Below, in pieces: positions 52,601 through 61,014 of a stretch of DNA of 64,000 nt. This DNA is from UBA1858 sp045105615 (GTDB lineage Bacteria; Pseudomonadota; Gammaproteobacteria; UBA4575): positions 62,001 to 126,000 of the forward strand of contig JBGCDS010000004.1 of NCBI GenBank assembly GCA_045105615.1, given 5' to 3'. Numbering within the stretch: position 1 is the stretch's first letter; each line of letters opens with the position of its first letter. The notes beneath the pieces were generated by a model, which saw nothing but the letters and a program-made list of their open reading frames with translations, made no database searches and was not told where the DNA came from. The position numbers and the translations under genes were made by a program.

Positions 52601-55049
52601 GTACTTCTGGCGTATCTAATGACGCGCGCTTAATAAGATCAATCAAGCCATCAACATCTATTCCATTTGCTTGTGTTGGCGTCTTAAGTTGTTGCACTAA
52701 TTCCGGGATACAATCAACACCCTGCTGCAATAATATTTGCTTAGCTTCTGAGACAGGCTCTTTTTTACCCATGCACTTATTACATAGGTTCTCATATTCC
52801 CAAGCCAACTCTGATAATAACTCTGCTCCAACAAAGCGACCGCTACCTTTAAGTGTGTGATATCCACGGCGCATATTGGCGAAGCTATCCCAATCTTTTT
52901 GTTCCCTCTTCCATGTATCCCAATGATTTCTAATATCGATAACCACCTGTTCAGCTTCTTCGATAAATGTTTCCACTAAAATCGGATCGGCCTCACCCGT
53001 AAGCACCAGCAAAGGTGTATGCGTAACACCAACTGTTGAGGTTACTTGCTCTAACTCAATCTGCTCATCATGATTACTTTTAATTTCAGCATCAACCGCA
53101 GTTAATTCATCAATCTCATTACCTGCATCTATTGCTTCATCGGTGAAATCATTTAGATCTGGCAATAAATCATCAGCTATTTGATCCTCAGCTTCTGGAT
53201 TGGCTCCATCAGCTGGTAAATCCATATTGAATTCTAAGCCAGACACATCAGCTATCATGCTCGCATCAAAATCAAGATCCACATTTACTGAATTACTTTC
53301 AGCATCTTGCGCACCTACTTCTTCATCTTGCAGTCCCGAATCTTCTTGCGAAATCCTCTCTAATGCTAGCTCGCAATGCTCTAATATTTGATCAGCATAG
53401 GGAACTCTTGATTCCAATTGTTCAAAATAGCACTGCAGCCCAACGATACAATCAGCCAAATCCTCCAGCGCATCATTATGATCGTGCACATCATCTTTAA
53501 AGCGTTCTGAATCAATATAATTCGCAATGCCATCCATTAGCTCCAAGGGACTAGTGAGATCAATAACGCTAATCACTCCTTTGATCTCTTTTATATTTTG
53601 CACACAGCGCTTAGCTTTATCTTCATCATATGCAATATGAACTACATCAGTTAACATTTCTTTGGTTTGCTCAACCCGTAATAACACTTCGGAAATCGTT
53701 ACACTAAATGCTGCCTTATGCTCATTCTCATAGTGACTAGACTCAAATCTCGCATTATTCTCTTTTTGACTATCTGTTGACTCCTGAAAATTAATACGAT
53801 ACTCAATAAAATTACTAATGCATGTCTCAATCTCCAGCACAACTTCAGACACACCTAATAAAACTAATTCAACATCGCCCTGCCCACCTGCCTTCAACAG
53901 CTCAACCTCATGAAGTTGGTGTTCGGCTTTGCTTCTATACTCTTCAATACCTATCATTGATAAAGTATCGCTAATTCTTTGCAAGCCTACATGCAAGCGA
54001 TCAATATGCTTCTGCTCACTAAGATCACTATGAATAAACAGCTCTATACAATCTTTTGCGCTAGCCACATCTTCTAATAGCGCTTTTGAGACAGTAATAA
54101 GCACTTCGCTAGATGGCGCACTCAATTGCTGTCTAATCTCATCCATATCTTGTTGCTGAGGAACCTGTTCATTCAGGCGATAAGCCTCTTTAACCTGATT
54201 AACAATCCGGCCCCTACTATCTGAAATAGCAATATAATAAAGTATATTTTTAATAATATTTTTATCGAAATTTCTAGAGAATCCTTCTTCGCCTGTTTCG
54301 ATTAATAACTTTATCTGCTTATCCAGTTTGTTAAATAATAATGCGATACTAGCGTTAAATGTTAACGCATTGATTGCTACTGATTGTGATAATGCGCTCG
54401 CCAACCACCACATCTTTTGCCCAGCTTCAAACTCGCTAGCTCGCTGCAACCTTATGGATAATTTACATAACTGAGCAGCAGCAGTTGGTACATCTTTTCC
54501 ATTCATGCATGCAAGCAATGTTTTCTGGAAATTTGTTCTAATGACTCTTAGCCAATTACCATCTACTGACTCAGTATTTTGCAACATACTCTGAGGAACA
54601 GTTACGCCATCTACATTCGGGAAAAATAATACATTCTCAGAAAGTAGCGCCTCATCCCTTGATGCACGCAGGTCATTCAAAAGTGGCATTAGCACTAGAG
54701 GAACATCTTTATTACCCGCCTCTACATGACCTAAATATTCACCTAAACGTATAATAGACCTTGAGACAACATCTTGAGCTTCTTCAACCCTGGCAGCACT
54801 TCCATCTACCAGCATCTGAATCACTTTGATAGTTTCATCAGCCAGCAACACACCTCCATGAATTTGCATGATTTGCAATGTATTAGATGCTTTACCCAGG
54901 CGTTCAGTTGCACGCTTCAACTCTGTTAAATTAGCATTATCTTCTACATATGCTTCGATAGATTGACTTGCTTCTGAAACCAAACTATCTACTTCTACCT
55001 TAGTAGCAGTAATCGCTCTTTGCTCCAGTGCTTGTAAGACTCTACGCAT
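49653..55049 (-). CDS. chpA: Hybrid chemosensory histidine kinase ChpA/PilL
   Basis: This 1798-residue CheA-type kinase controls type IV pilus twitching. The N-terminal 700 residues are helical HPt-like repeats without clear phosphohistidines. Three HPt domains follow with histidines near residues 730 (RGYHTLKGSGRF), 888 (TVHTMRGSART) and 1046 (FHTLKGSSRMAG). The kinase core has N-box HILRNSVSHGVE, G1 DDGAGIDP and G2 GRGVGMDIV, then a CheW domain (about 1515-1660) and a receiver with Asp near 1731 (LLLDIEMPRMDG) and K in YLGKPY. It is shorter than the 2478-residue Pseudomonas ChpA with eight Xpt domains. No pilK gene precedes it. Confidence 0.93.
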   Translation of the reverse strand: MRRVLQALEQRAITATKVEVDSLVSEASQSIEAYVEDNANLTELKRATERLGKASNTLQIMQIHGGVLLADETIKVIQMLVDGSAARVEEAQDVVSRSIIRLGEYLGHVEAGNKDVPLVLMPLLNDLRASRDEALLSENVLFFPNVDGVTVPQSMLQNTESVDGNWLRVIRTNFQKTLLACMNGKDVPTAAAQLCKLSIRLQRASEFEAGQKMWWLASALSQSVAINALTFNASIALLFNKLDKQIKLLIETGEEGFSRNFDKNIIKNILYYIAISDSRGRIVNQVKEAYRLNEQVPQQQDMDEIRQQLSAPSSEVLITVSKALLEDVASAKDCIELFIHSDLSEQKHIDRLHVGLQRISDTLSMIGIEEYRSKAEHQLHEVELLKAGGQGDVELVLLGVSEVVLEIETCISNFIEYRINFQESTDSQKENNARFESSHYENEHKAAFSVTISEVLLRVEQTKEMLTDVVHIAYDEDKAKRCVQNIKEIKGVISVIDLTSPLELMDGIANYIDSERFKDDVHDHNDALEDLADCIVGLQCYFEQLESRVPYADQILEHCELALERISQEDSGLQDEEVGAQDAESNSVNVDLDFDASMIADVSGLEFNMDLPADGANPEAEDQIADDLLPDLNDFTDEAIDAGNEIDELTAVDAEIKSNHDEQIELEQVTSTVGVTHTPLLVLTGEADPILVETFIEEAEQVVIDIRNHWDTWKREQKDWDSFANMRRGYHTLKGSGRFVGAELLSELAWEYENLCNKCMGKKEPVSEAKQILLQQGVDCIPELVQQLKTPTQANGIDVDGLIDLIKRASLDTPEVPQVEKAKEKIELKPQESVDEFEDPYSNEEFQDELTGIFTAEATQHIKVMRDAVGEDDHLPNDVRIDEELLRTVHTMRGSARTAGVQHISDLCRPLEEIIGIAIKNKIVFSDDQAHLVQSCVKQIESDLAKIEKSEKIIEQDSGLLNRLQTFNHQLISEYSSHDAETHSVVESEHPKAASMIDFSDVRDEELCEIFFEEAEDVLAECQESLQKLKATTNDADAISELQRQFHTLKGSSRMAGFSTIGELSHVTETLLVALSAGSADGDSSVRILQRVLDTLHANVESAQRAQDIHLDDALVSELQVASGMQAEQSGPLSEAEKIEVVEADGPAQELVAELSLNDVANDNDVLIEQSAEEKPVLKKFINVASETDENIQTHEKNEVVRVPADVLDVLVNDAGEVNIQRSRLEQVFNLFASSSSELEQTIGRLREQLRKLEMETEAQILFKHADDQENLPDFDPLELDRYSDIQQLSRSLAESVDDLSNIKEMFMNHMQDGEDVLIGQKVVTTNIQDNLLHTRMVGFDTIEQRLQRIVRQTSSELNKQVDLVMQGGDIEVDRRVLNGVITSIEHILRNSVSHGVETVEVREKNRKPTRGQIKIDIAREGSEISITIKDDGAGIDPKRVRAKAIENGLIEANTKLTKDEVLQLIFKPGLSTASSVSKISGRGVGMDIVDKDIRSLGGSIETRSELTKGAKFILRLPFTLAVSHALLIQAAKEVYALTLSGVEGVIQLPVNELKNIFNAEEPSYTYAGHDYSFHHLASLLQGGALYFEDDNASCPVILVRLGEQRIALLVEATYGNKEIVVKPLASHFSQSQGISGATVLGDGSVALILDIPWIARLIQSRTSVDAVVVADAPEGDIDEETTVMVVDDSITIRKVTTRFLERNNYKVVTAKDGVDALQKLQNIVPDMLLLDIEMPRMDGYELTAQIRKEERLANIPIIMITSRTGDKHRNRALELGVNCYLGKPYNEEQLLERIERF

Positions 55050-55084
55050 ACCCGTCCTTCTAAGAATTTCTTTTATCTATAAAC

Positions 55085-56437
55085 CTATGATGCCAGCTGC
55101 TGTTCAAGCTCATCACTAACATTCTCGTCACCAGCTCGCTCACCTCTATTCACGTTCGACGATTCGCTTTCTGGCAACTTAAATCCTGCAACAGACTTCT
55201 TAAGCCCATTTGATAAAACTGTTAATTCACTTACTGAACTTGCAGTCTTAGTAGCACTACTCGACGTCTGTACTGTAATATCTTGAATCACGTTCATAGT
55301 CGTTGCTACGTTCGTTGACGCTTGTGACTGCTTCGTTGCTGCAGTAGAAATATTTTGAATCAAGCCACTTAAGTTAGCCGAAACATTCTCGATTTCTGCC
55401 AATGCTTCACCAGCATCTTCGGCTAAGCGAGCACCATTAACCACGTTTGCGGTACTTTGCTCCATCGAATTTACAGCCTCATTAATATCACCTTGAATTG
55501 TTTTCACTAGCGCTTCAATTTGCTTGGTAGCATTACCTGCTCGCTCAGCTAGTCGCTGCACCTCATCGGCAACTACCGCAAAACCACGTCCAGCCTCACC
55601 CGCACTAGATGCTTGAATAGCTGCATTCAGCGCAAGAATATTTGTTTGATCTGCAATTTCATCAATCAAACTCACCATATTTCCAATTTCCTGCGAACTC
55701 TCACCCAGTCGCTTAATACGCTTAGATGTTTCTTGTATTTGCTCACGAATAGTATCCATACCATCAATCGTACGACTTACTGTTTGCGCACCTTTGTGGG
55801 CAATATCAACTGACTTTTGCGCAACTTCAGCAGAAGTATTCGCGTTCTTTGATACATGCTTAATTGAACTTGCCATTTCAGTAATTGCTGAAGTTGCATT
55901 CGCTATTTCTCGCGATTGAACTTCACTTGAATCCGTTAGGTGACGAGTAATGTCCTGTGTTTGCACTGCGGCATGTGACACTTGAACTGCTGTTTTATTA
56001 ATGGTTGTTACAAGGTTTCGTAACGCGTCAATTGAATAGTTCACTGAGTCTGCGATTGCACCAGTAATGTCTTCAGTCACTGTAGTGTGAACCGTAAGAT
56101 CACCTTCAGCTAAATTTGTCATTTCATCAAGCAATAATAAAATTGCCTGTTGATTTCGTTTATTCTGTTCATCAATAGCATGTAACTGCTTTTTAACATG
56201 GGTACTCCAGCGCCAACTGAACCCCACTAACAATGCCATAATTGAAGCGCCAACAAAAAATGTAACCCCTGCTACTAGTCCACGCTGTGCTTCCTCAAAT
56301 AACGAAGGAACTACTACCGCTATACATAAAACAGCTAACGTACACACAACACTCACAGACAAACCTATCAACATATAAAATGTTCTACGGTCTTTCTTAT
56401 CTATAGAATTATGTGAAATTATCTTTGGTACTGCCAT
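55085..56437 (-). CDS. pilJ: PilJ-like chemoreceptor lacking a periplasmic sensor domain
   Basis: The 450-residue methyl-accepting protein has two membrane segments (about residues 20-44 and 55-75) separated by only about 10 residues, a HAMP-like region (LAEGDLTVHTTVTEDITGAI) and a cytoplasmic signalling domain with the kinase-contact tip DQTNILALNAAIQASSAGEAGRGF AVVADEVQRLA-type region (tip residues about 265-295). Pseudomonas PilJ is about 680 residues and has a periplasmic ligand domain that is missing here. Position between pilI and chpA gives the name. Confidence 0.88.
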   Translation of the reverse strand: MAVPKIISHNSIDKKDRRTFYMLIGLSVSVVCTLAVLCIAVVVPSLFEEAQRGLVAGVTFFVGASIMALLVGFSWRWSTHVKKQLHAIDEQNKRNQQAILLLLDEMTNLAEGDLTVHTTVTEDITGAIADSVNYSIDALRNLVTTINKTAVQVSHAAVQTQDITRHLTDSSEVQSREIANATSAITEMASSIKHVSKNANTSAEVAQKSVDIAHKGAQTVSRTIDGMDTIREQIQETSKRIKRLGESSQEIGNMVSLIDEIADQTNILALNAAIQASSAGEAGRGFAVVADEVQRLAERAGNATKQIEALVKTIQGDINEAVNSMEQSTANVVNGARLAEDAGEALAEIENVSANLSGLIQNISTAATKQSQASTNVATTMNVIQDITVQTSSSATKTASSVSELTVLSNGLKKSVAGFKLPESESSNVNRGERAGDENVSDELEQQLAS

Positions 56438-56571
56438 CCTTAACCTCCAAACCGCTTACCATGTAAGCATGCTTCCGTTCTTGATTTACCTTCACTCAAC
56501 TATAATTAAACCAATTCTCTCTGATCTAATTATTGCACCAACTGCATTTTTATTATTTTTAACTCAGATAA
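56438..56571 (-). repeat. Hairpins between pilI and pilJ
   Basis: This 134-base gap is the largest inside the Pil-Chp cluster. GCTTAC (56454-56459) / GTAAGC (56463-56468) form a short stem, overlapping a palindrome AAGCATGCTT (56465-56474). They lie just upstream of the pilJ ribosome-binding site GGAGG (about 56445-56449 on the minus strand). Nothing else was seen. They could lower read-through or translation of pilJ. Confidence 0.4.
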
Positions 56572-57111
56572 TTAATTGTAATTTTTTTGCGTTTCTGTAA
56601 AACGCTCGTCATTAATCATTTTATTAAAATCACACACACCGTAATACACATCATTTTCTTCATATATTCCGGACAAGTAATTCACCAAGCCGTTATCCCA
56701 ATGTTCTGGATAACTATCCTTAAATTCACTTTTTTGAAGATTCATTAAACCAACCGCATGATCAACAACAAAACCTAGAAGATTAGTCCCAACCTTATTC
56801 GCAATAATTCTTTGCTTACCAACCTTCTTAACCGGATCAGAATTAAATAGAAAATTTTTCAAATCGATCAGTGTTAATAACTGGCCTCTGCGACTAGCTA
56901 TTCCAAGCATCCATGGACGCGAAATTGGTATGCGTGAATAACTAATTTGTGAAATAATTTCAGTAGTATCATCTAATGGCAGCAATAAATCGTAGCGGCC
57001 AACACGAAAATGCAACGTTCTCATCACCGAACTACCACTAGCCAAGACGGAACCTGATTCTGATGAAAATCTCTGATCCAACTGATTTAAGTAACTGAAT
57101 GCTGTCATCAT
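56572..57111 (-). CDS. pilI: CheW-like coupling protein PilI
   Basis: PilI links the PilJ receptor to the ChpA kinase. The 179-residue CheW domain has LHFRVGRYDLLLPLDDTTEII, SRPWMLGIASRRGQLLTLIDL and VVDHAVGLMNL, the family arrangement. It lies between pilH (9 bases upstream) and pilJ, the Pseudomonas order. The C-terminal end is close to a 134-base gap before pilJ. Confidence 0.9.
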   Translation of the reverse strand: MMTAFSYLNQLDQRFSSESGSVLASGSSVMRTLHFRVGRYDLLLPLDDTTEIISQISYSRIPISRPWMLGIASRRGQLLTLIDLKNFLFNSDPVKKVGKQRIIANKVGTNLLGFVVDHAVGLMNLQKSEFKDSYPEHWDNGLVNYLSGIYEENDVYYGVCDFNKMINDERFTETQKNYN

Positions 57112-57120
57112 ATATCTCTA

Positions 57121-57483
57121 TTAAATGAGATAACTTTCAACTGATGCCAACAGTGACTTGCCATCAACCGGTTTCGTTATATACGCTTTAGCACCTTGTC
57201 TACTTGCCCACACTTGATCAGTTTGATCATTTTTAGTGCTCACCATCAATACAGGTATATCTGCTGTATCAGGCGATTTAGTTAAAAATCGCGTCGCTTG
57301 AAAACCATTCATGCCGGGCATTACTACATCCATGAGAATTAAATCAGGATGTTTCGTTTTTGCCATTTCAATACCCTGCTCTGCATTTTCTGCAAGACTA
57401 ATTTCATAGCCATTTTCAGACAAAACATTTTTGAGAAAATGTCTTTCTGTAGGAGAGTCATCAACAATTAAAATATGCGCCAT
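57121..57483 (-). CDS. pilH: Response regulator PilH
   Basis: PilH is a CheY-like single-domain receiver that, in Pseudomonas, opposes PilG and promotes pilus retraction. The 120-residue protein has the acidic pair IVDDSPTERHF, the phospho-acceptor DLILMDVVMPGMNG with Asp near residue 52, and the conserved K in YITKPVDG. It is between pilG and pilI. PilG/PilH identity is by gene order and size. Confidence 0.9.
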   Translation of the reverse strand: MAHILIVDDSPTERHFLKNVLSENGYEISLAENAEQGIEMAKTKHPDLILMDVVMPGMNGFQATRFLTKSPDTADIPVLMVSTKNDQTDQVWASRQGAKAYITKPVDGKSLLASVESYLI

Positions 57484-57503
57484 AATTTATGTCTCGCTAA
57501 TTT

Positions 57504-57953
57504 CTAGTTATTTTCTGACTGCGCATGACGATTAACTGCTTGCAGCAGATCATCGCGTGTAAATGGTTTGGTCAGGTATTCTTCTGATCCAACAATACGC
57601 CCTCTGGCCTTATCAAAAATACTATCTTTACTTGTCAACATAATCACCGGTGTATCTCTAAACTGGCGGTTGTTTTTAATCAAGGTACAAGTTTGATAGC
57701 CATCTAATCTAGGCATCATTATGTCAACAAAAATGATGTCGGGCTTATTCACAGCAATCACTGCTAACGCCTCGAAACCATCTTCAGCGGTTAACACTTC
57801 ACAACCTTCTTTACTTAATAAAGTCTCAGCAGACTTTCTAATTGTCTTACTATCATCAATAATCATCACCTTAAGCGATGACAAGTCAGCTGAATTTGAC
57901 TGTTCGAGTTCAGGTAATGAACTGTTCTCTATATTTTGTGCTCCCAATTTCAT
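57504..57953 (-). CDS. pilG: Response regulator PilG
   Basis: PilG is a CheY-like receiver that promotes pilus extension in Pseudomonas. The 149-residue protein has an N-terminal extension of about 28 residues before the receiver, the acidic pair MIIDDSKTIRKS, the phospho-acceptor in DIIFVDIMMPRLDG and the conserved K in YLTKPFTRDD. It is the first gene of the pil-chp cluster and is divergent from gshB, as in Pseudomonas. Confidence 0.92.
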   Translation of the reverse strand: MKLGAQNIENSSLPELEQSNSADLSSLKVMIIDDSKTIRKSAETLLSKEGCEVLTAEDGFEALAVIAVNKPDIIFVDIMMPRLDGYQTCTLIKNNRQFRDTPVIMLTSKDSIFDKARGRIVGSEEYLTKPFTRDDLLQAVNRHAQSENN

Positions 57954-58139
57954 TCTCCAGAGCTGTTATCCTGCAGCTCAAATCGTTTATATTTAATCAG
58001 CCAGCAAACTGGCCATGATGCAAACGAAGATATGTTTTATCTCTTATATGCACACGGTACTGAACCGGACGAATACAAGGTAGTCCTAGAACAAACTAAG
58101 CCGATATAACGGCAAATATGCCAGACAGAGGATCAGAGT

Positions 58140-59087
58140 ATGACCACTAAAATTGCAGTAATCATGGATCCGATTGAATCAATCCATACCTACAAAGACA
58201 GCACATTTGCGATGCTATTAGAAGCTCAGCGCAGGTCTTGGAGTATCTACTACATACGCCCCAACAGCTTATACGTTCTGGATGGAAGGCCATTTGCGCA
58301 GGCTGCGTCGCTCTCTGTGGAAGATATGTCACAAAATTGGTACCAGTTAGAAGATTACTTCGATATCGATTTATCAGAATTTAATGTCATCCTGATGCGC
58401 AAAGATCCTCCCTTTAATATGGAGTACATCTACACAACTTATGTGCTGGAACTTGCACAAATTGCAGGTGCTTGCGTAGTCAATAACCCCACATCTTTAC
58501 GTAACATGAACGAGAAGTTCTCTATTGTTAACTTCCCTAGTTGTTGCACACCGACACTAGTAACTCGCGACAGAGAAAGAATAAATCAGTTCGTTGGTAA
58601 ACATAGCGATGTGGTAGTTAAGCCTATGGATGCGATGGGAGGGGAATCTATATTTAGAATCACACCCAATGATAGTAACAAGAACTCAATAATCGACCAG
58701 ATTACTAAAAAAGGCGCCACAACCATTATGGCTCAGCGTTTTATTCCAGAAATTAGTCAAGGTGACAAACGTATATTAATGATTAACGGAGAACCGATTG
58801 ACTATGCACTTGCTCGAGTACCTGCTTCAGGAGAGTTCCGCGGAAACCTAGCAGCTGGTGGCTCAGGACATGGAGTACCGTTAAGCGACAAAGACCGGCG
58901 GATTTGCACAGAAATCAAAACAACTTTAGTAGATAATGGAATATTATTTGCGGGTATCGATATTATTGGATCATATTTAACGGAAATTAATATCACTAGC
59001 CCTACATGTATTCGTGAACTTGATGCTCAATACAACCTAAACATAAGTGGCATATTATTCGACCATATTGAAACACTGTTAGACTAA
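58140..59087 (+). CDS. gshB: Glutathione synthetase
   Basis: GshB joins gamma-glutamylcysteine with glycine. The 315-residue ATP-grasp protein has AVIMDPIESIHTYKDSTFAML, VMRKDPPFN-like LMRKDPPFNMEYIY, VVKPMDAMGGESIF and RELDAQYNLNIS. The segment GSGHGVPLSDKD matches the family's glycine-rich ATP loop. It is divergent from pilG and starts a plus-strand run of gshB-tonB-algH-ruvX-pyrRBC' genes. Confidence 0.96.
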   Translation: MTTKIAVIMDPIESIHTYKDSTFAMLLEAQRRSWSIYYIRPNSLYVLDGRPFAQAASLSVEDMSQNWYQLEDYFDIDLSEFNVILMRKDPPFNMEYIYTTYVLELAQIAGACVVNNPTSLRNMNEKFSIVNFPSCCTPTLVTRDRERINQFVGKHSDVVVKPMDAMGGESIFRITPNDSNKNSIIDQITKKGATTIMAQRFIPEISQGDKRILMINGEPIDYALARVPASGEFRGNLAAGGSGHGVPLSDKDRRICTEIKTTLVDNGILFAGIDIIGSYLTEINITSPTCIRELDAQYNLNISGILFDHIETLLD

Positions 59088-59123
59088 CCATTCAAAAACC
59101 TTGTAATTTTATTTGCACCCTAA

Positions 59124-59996
59124 ATGACCCCAGCCATCGCCGCACCAAAAGTATCTTCAAATGACAGGATAAGTTTTACCCTCCTGTTAGCTGTTGCTTT
59201 TCACGGGCTACTAATTTTAGGTCTTGGCTTTGAGTTAATAAAAAATCACTCAGCGCCTCCATCAACGATTGAAGTTATTCTAACCAAAACTCAAAACGTA
59301 GATACTCCTGATGATGCAAAGGCAATTGCAGAAAACAATCAAGTTCAAAGTGGAAGCGTTGATTTTGATGCTCGCCCCACTTCCCCCTCATTGACAAAAA
59401 AAGCTTTACAGGGCAACGATCAGACCAGCAGCCAGGACATGACAGAAAGCACTACACGAGCAGCTGAGAATGAAATAGTGGTGCATCAAAATGACCCTGA
59501 CGATGAGAAATCATCACAGCGCTTCACTAACGAAAAAAATTCCAAGGTTGACCAAAAAGAATTACGCAAAAACCAGCAAAATATTGCCCAATTAGTCTCT
59601 GAGCTAAGTCGAGAAAAACAGTTATACGCGAAACGTCCTCGCATCAATCATATTGATACCTTAAGCGCCAAATCAGCCATTGAAGCGAAATACATTAAAG
59701 ACTGGGTAGAGAAAGTTGAAATCATCGGTAACATTAATTACCCAAGACAGGCCAAACAAAAAAAATTATCAGGAACATTAATACTAAGCGTACTGGTGAA
59801 TTATGATGGTTCAGTCATATCCTCTAAAGTTCATCAAAAATCAGGAGAAAGATTACTAGATGACGCTGCAATTAAAGTAGTACGATTAGCCGCTCCATAT
59901 AAACAGTTCCCCACAGAAATGCGTGAACAATACGACCAACTTATGATAACTCGCACTTGGATTTATCATAGTGATAACAAATTAAGCACCCAGTAA
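59124..59996 (+). CDS. tonB: TonB-like energy transducer
   Basis: The 290-residue protein has an N-terminal signal anchor (FTLLLAVAFHGLLILGLGFEL), a long charged, Ser/Asp/Gln-rich periplasmic linker and a C-terminal TonB domain (about residues 200-290, INYPRQAKQKKLSGTLILSV, then KSSGER-like KSGERLLDDAAIKVV). TonB passes the proton gradient energy to outer-membrane receptors with ExbB and ExbD, which are not adjacent. The linker lacks the Pro-Glu/Pro-Lys repeats of E. coli TonB. The gshB-tonB-algH order is as in Pseudomonas. Confidence 0.88.
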   Translation: MTPAIAAPKVSSNDRISFTLLLAVAFHGLLILGLGFELIKNHSAPPSTIEVILTKTQNVDTPDDAKAIAENNQVQSGSVDFDARPTSPSLTKKALQGNDQTSSQDMTESTTRAAENEIVVHQNDPDDEKSSQRFTNEKNSKVDQKELRKNQQNIAQLVSELSREKQLYAKRPRINHIDTLSAKSAIEAKYIKDWVEKVEIIGNINYPRQAKQKKLSGTLILSVLVNYDGSVISSKVHQKSGERLLDDAAIKVVRLAAPYKQFPTEMREQYDQLMITRTWIYHSDNKLSTQ

Positions 59997-60005
59997 TCAA
60001 CACAC

Positions 60006-60578
60006 GTGCCAGATACAAACACTTCTCTACGCGCGCAAATACTAATAGCGATGCCATCGCTATATGATCCCAACTTTTCTAAAACCATCACGCTTATTTG
60101 TGAACATAGCGTTGAAGAAGGGGCGATGGGTATTATCCTTAATCAGCCAACCTCTTTAAATATTTATGAGTTGATTGAGAGCAGTAATACAAAAAAGAAT
60201 GAAAAAGATCCTCTATTATCGATACGCATTCACTCTGGTGGTCCTGTAGACAAAGATCATGGTTTCATATTGCACGATTGTGACATTGAACGCGAATCAA
60301 CTATACAAATCACTCCAACATTATTCCTCACCTCATCCTCGGGTATGTTAGATGAAATAACTGAACACAAAGGGCCGGACAACAAAATAATCGCCTTGGG
60401 TTACGCAGGTTGGTCACCAGGACAACTTGAAGCTGAAATATCAGCCAACTCATGGTTAACCACTGAATATCAACACCAACTTGTGTTTAATACACCTGCG
60501 GATAAACAATGGTTGGAAGCTGGCAAACAACTAGGGATTGATCTCAACCTATTAAACAGCCAACCCGGACATGCCTGA
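60006..60578 (+). CDS. algH: AlgH/YqgE family protein (UPF0301)
   Basis: The 190-residue protein has the YqgE/AlgH signature LIAMPSLYDPNFSKT and GAMGIILNQPTS, with IRIHSGGPVDKDHGFILHD and GYAGWSPGQLEAEI. In Pseudomonas AlgH is linked to alginate control; its biochemistry is unclear. The start is a GTG at 60006 with no obvious ribosome-binding site, chosen because it gives the usual N-terminal length. It overlaps ruvX by eight bases. Confidence 0.93.
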   Translation: MPDTNTSLRAQILIAMPSLYDPNFSKTITLICEHSVEEGAMGIILNQPTSLNIYELIESSNTKKNEKDPLLSIRIHSGGPVDKDHGFILHDCDIERESTIQITPTLFLTSSSGMLDEITEHKGPDNKIIALGYAGWSPGQLEAEISANSWLTTEYQHQLVFNTPADKQWLEAGKQLGIDLNLLNSQPGHA

Positions 60579-61014
60579 CACATCAACACAACATCAAGTG
60601 TATCTTGCCTTTGATTTTGGAGAACGCCGTACTGGTGTAGCCTTAGGCCAAAGCATTACGGCTAGTGCTAGACCTTTAACCACCATCACCAGCACAGATA
60701 AGCAACCCAATTGGCTGAAAATCGAAAGCTTATTAAAAGAATGGCAGCCCACACAATTAATCGTTGGAATGCCAGGCGACGTTGAAGAGAACAAAGCTTT
60801 ACGTAAAAAAATTCGCCGATTTTGTGCTGAGCTTGCGACCAAATCACACCTGCCTGTGATGACACATGATGAAACTCTAACCTCTGATGAAGCTTATATG
60901 CATCTAAAAAACAAAAGACGCAGCATAAAGGGCAAAATAAATAAACAGAATATCGACCAAATCGCCGCCGCAATTTTGTTGGAATCATGGATGAGTGTTA
61001 ACCTACCCACATGA
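60571..61014 (+). CDS. ruvX: Holliday-junction resolvase-like YqgF/RuvX
   Basis: RuvX/YqgF is an RNase H-fold protein acting in pre-16S rRNA 5' end processing and possibly on recombination intermediates. The 147-residue protein has LAFDFGERRTGVALG with a catalytic Asp, LIVGMPGDVEEN, and DETLTSDEAY with a Glu, plus a C-terminal DQIAAAILLESWM. It overlaps algH by eight bases and pyrR by four, showing tight coupling. Confidence 0.95.
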   Translation: MPDTSTQHQVYLAFDFGERRTGVALGQSITASARPLTTITSTDKQPNWLKIESLLKEWQPTQLIVGMPGDVEENKALRKKIRRFCAELATKSHLPVMTHDETLTSDEAYMHLKNKRRSIKGKINKQNIDQIAAAILLESWMSVNLPT

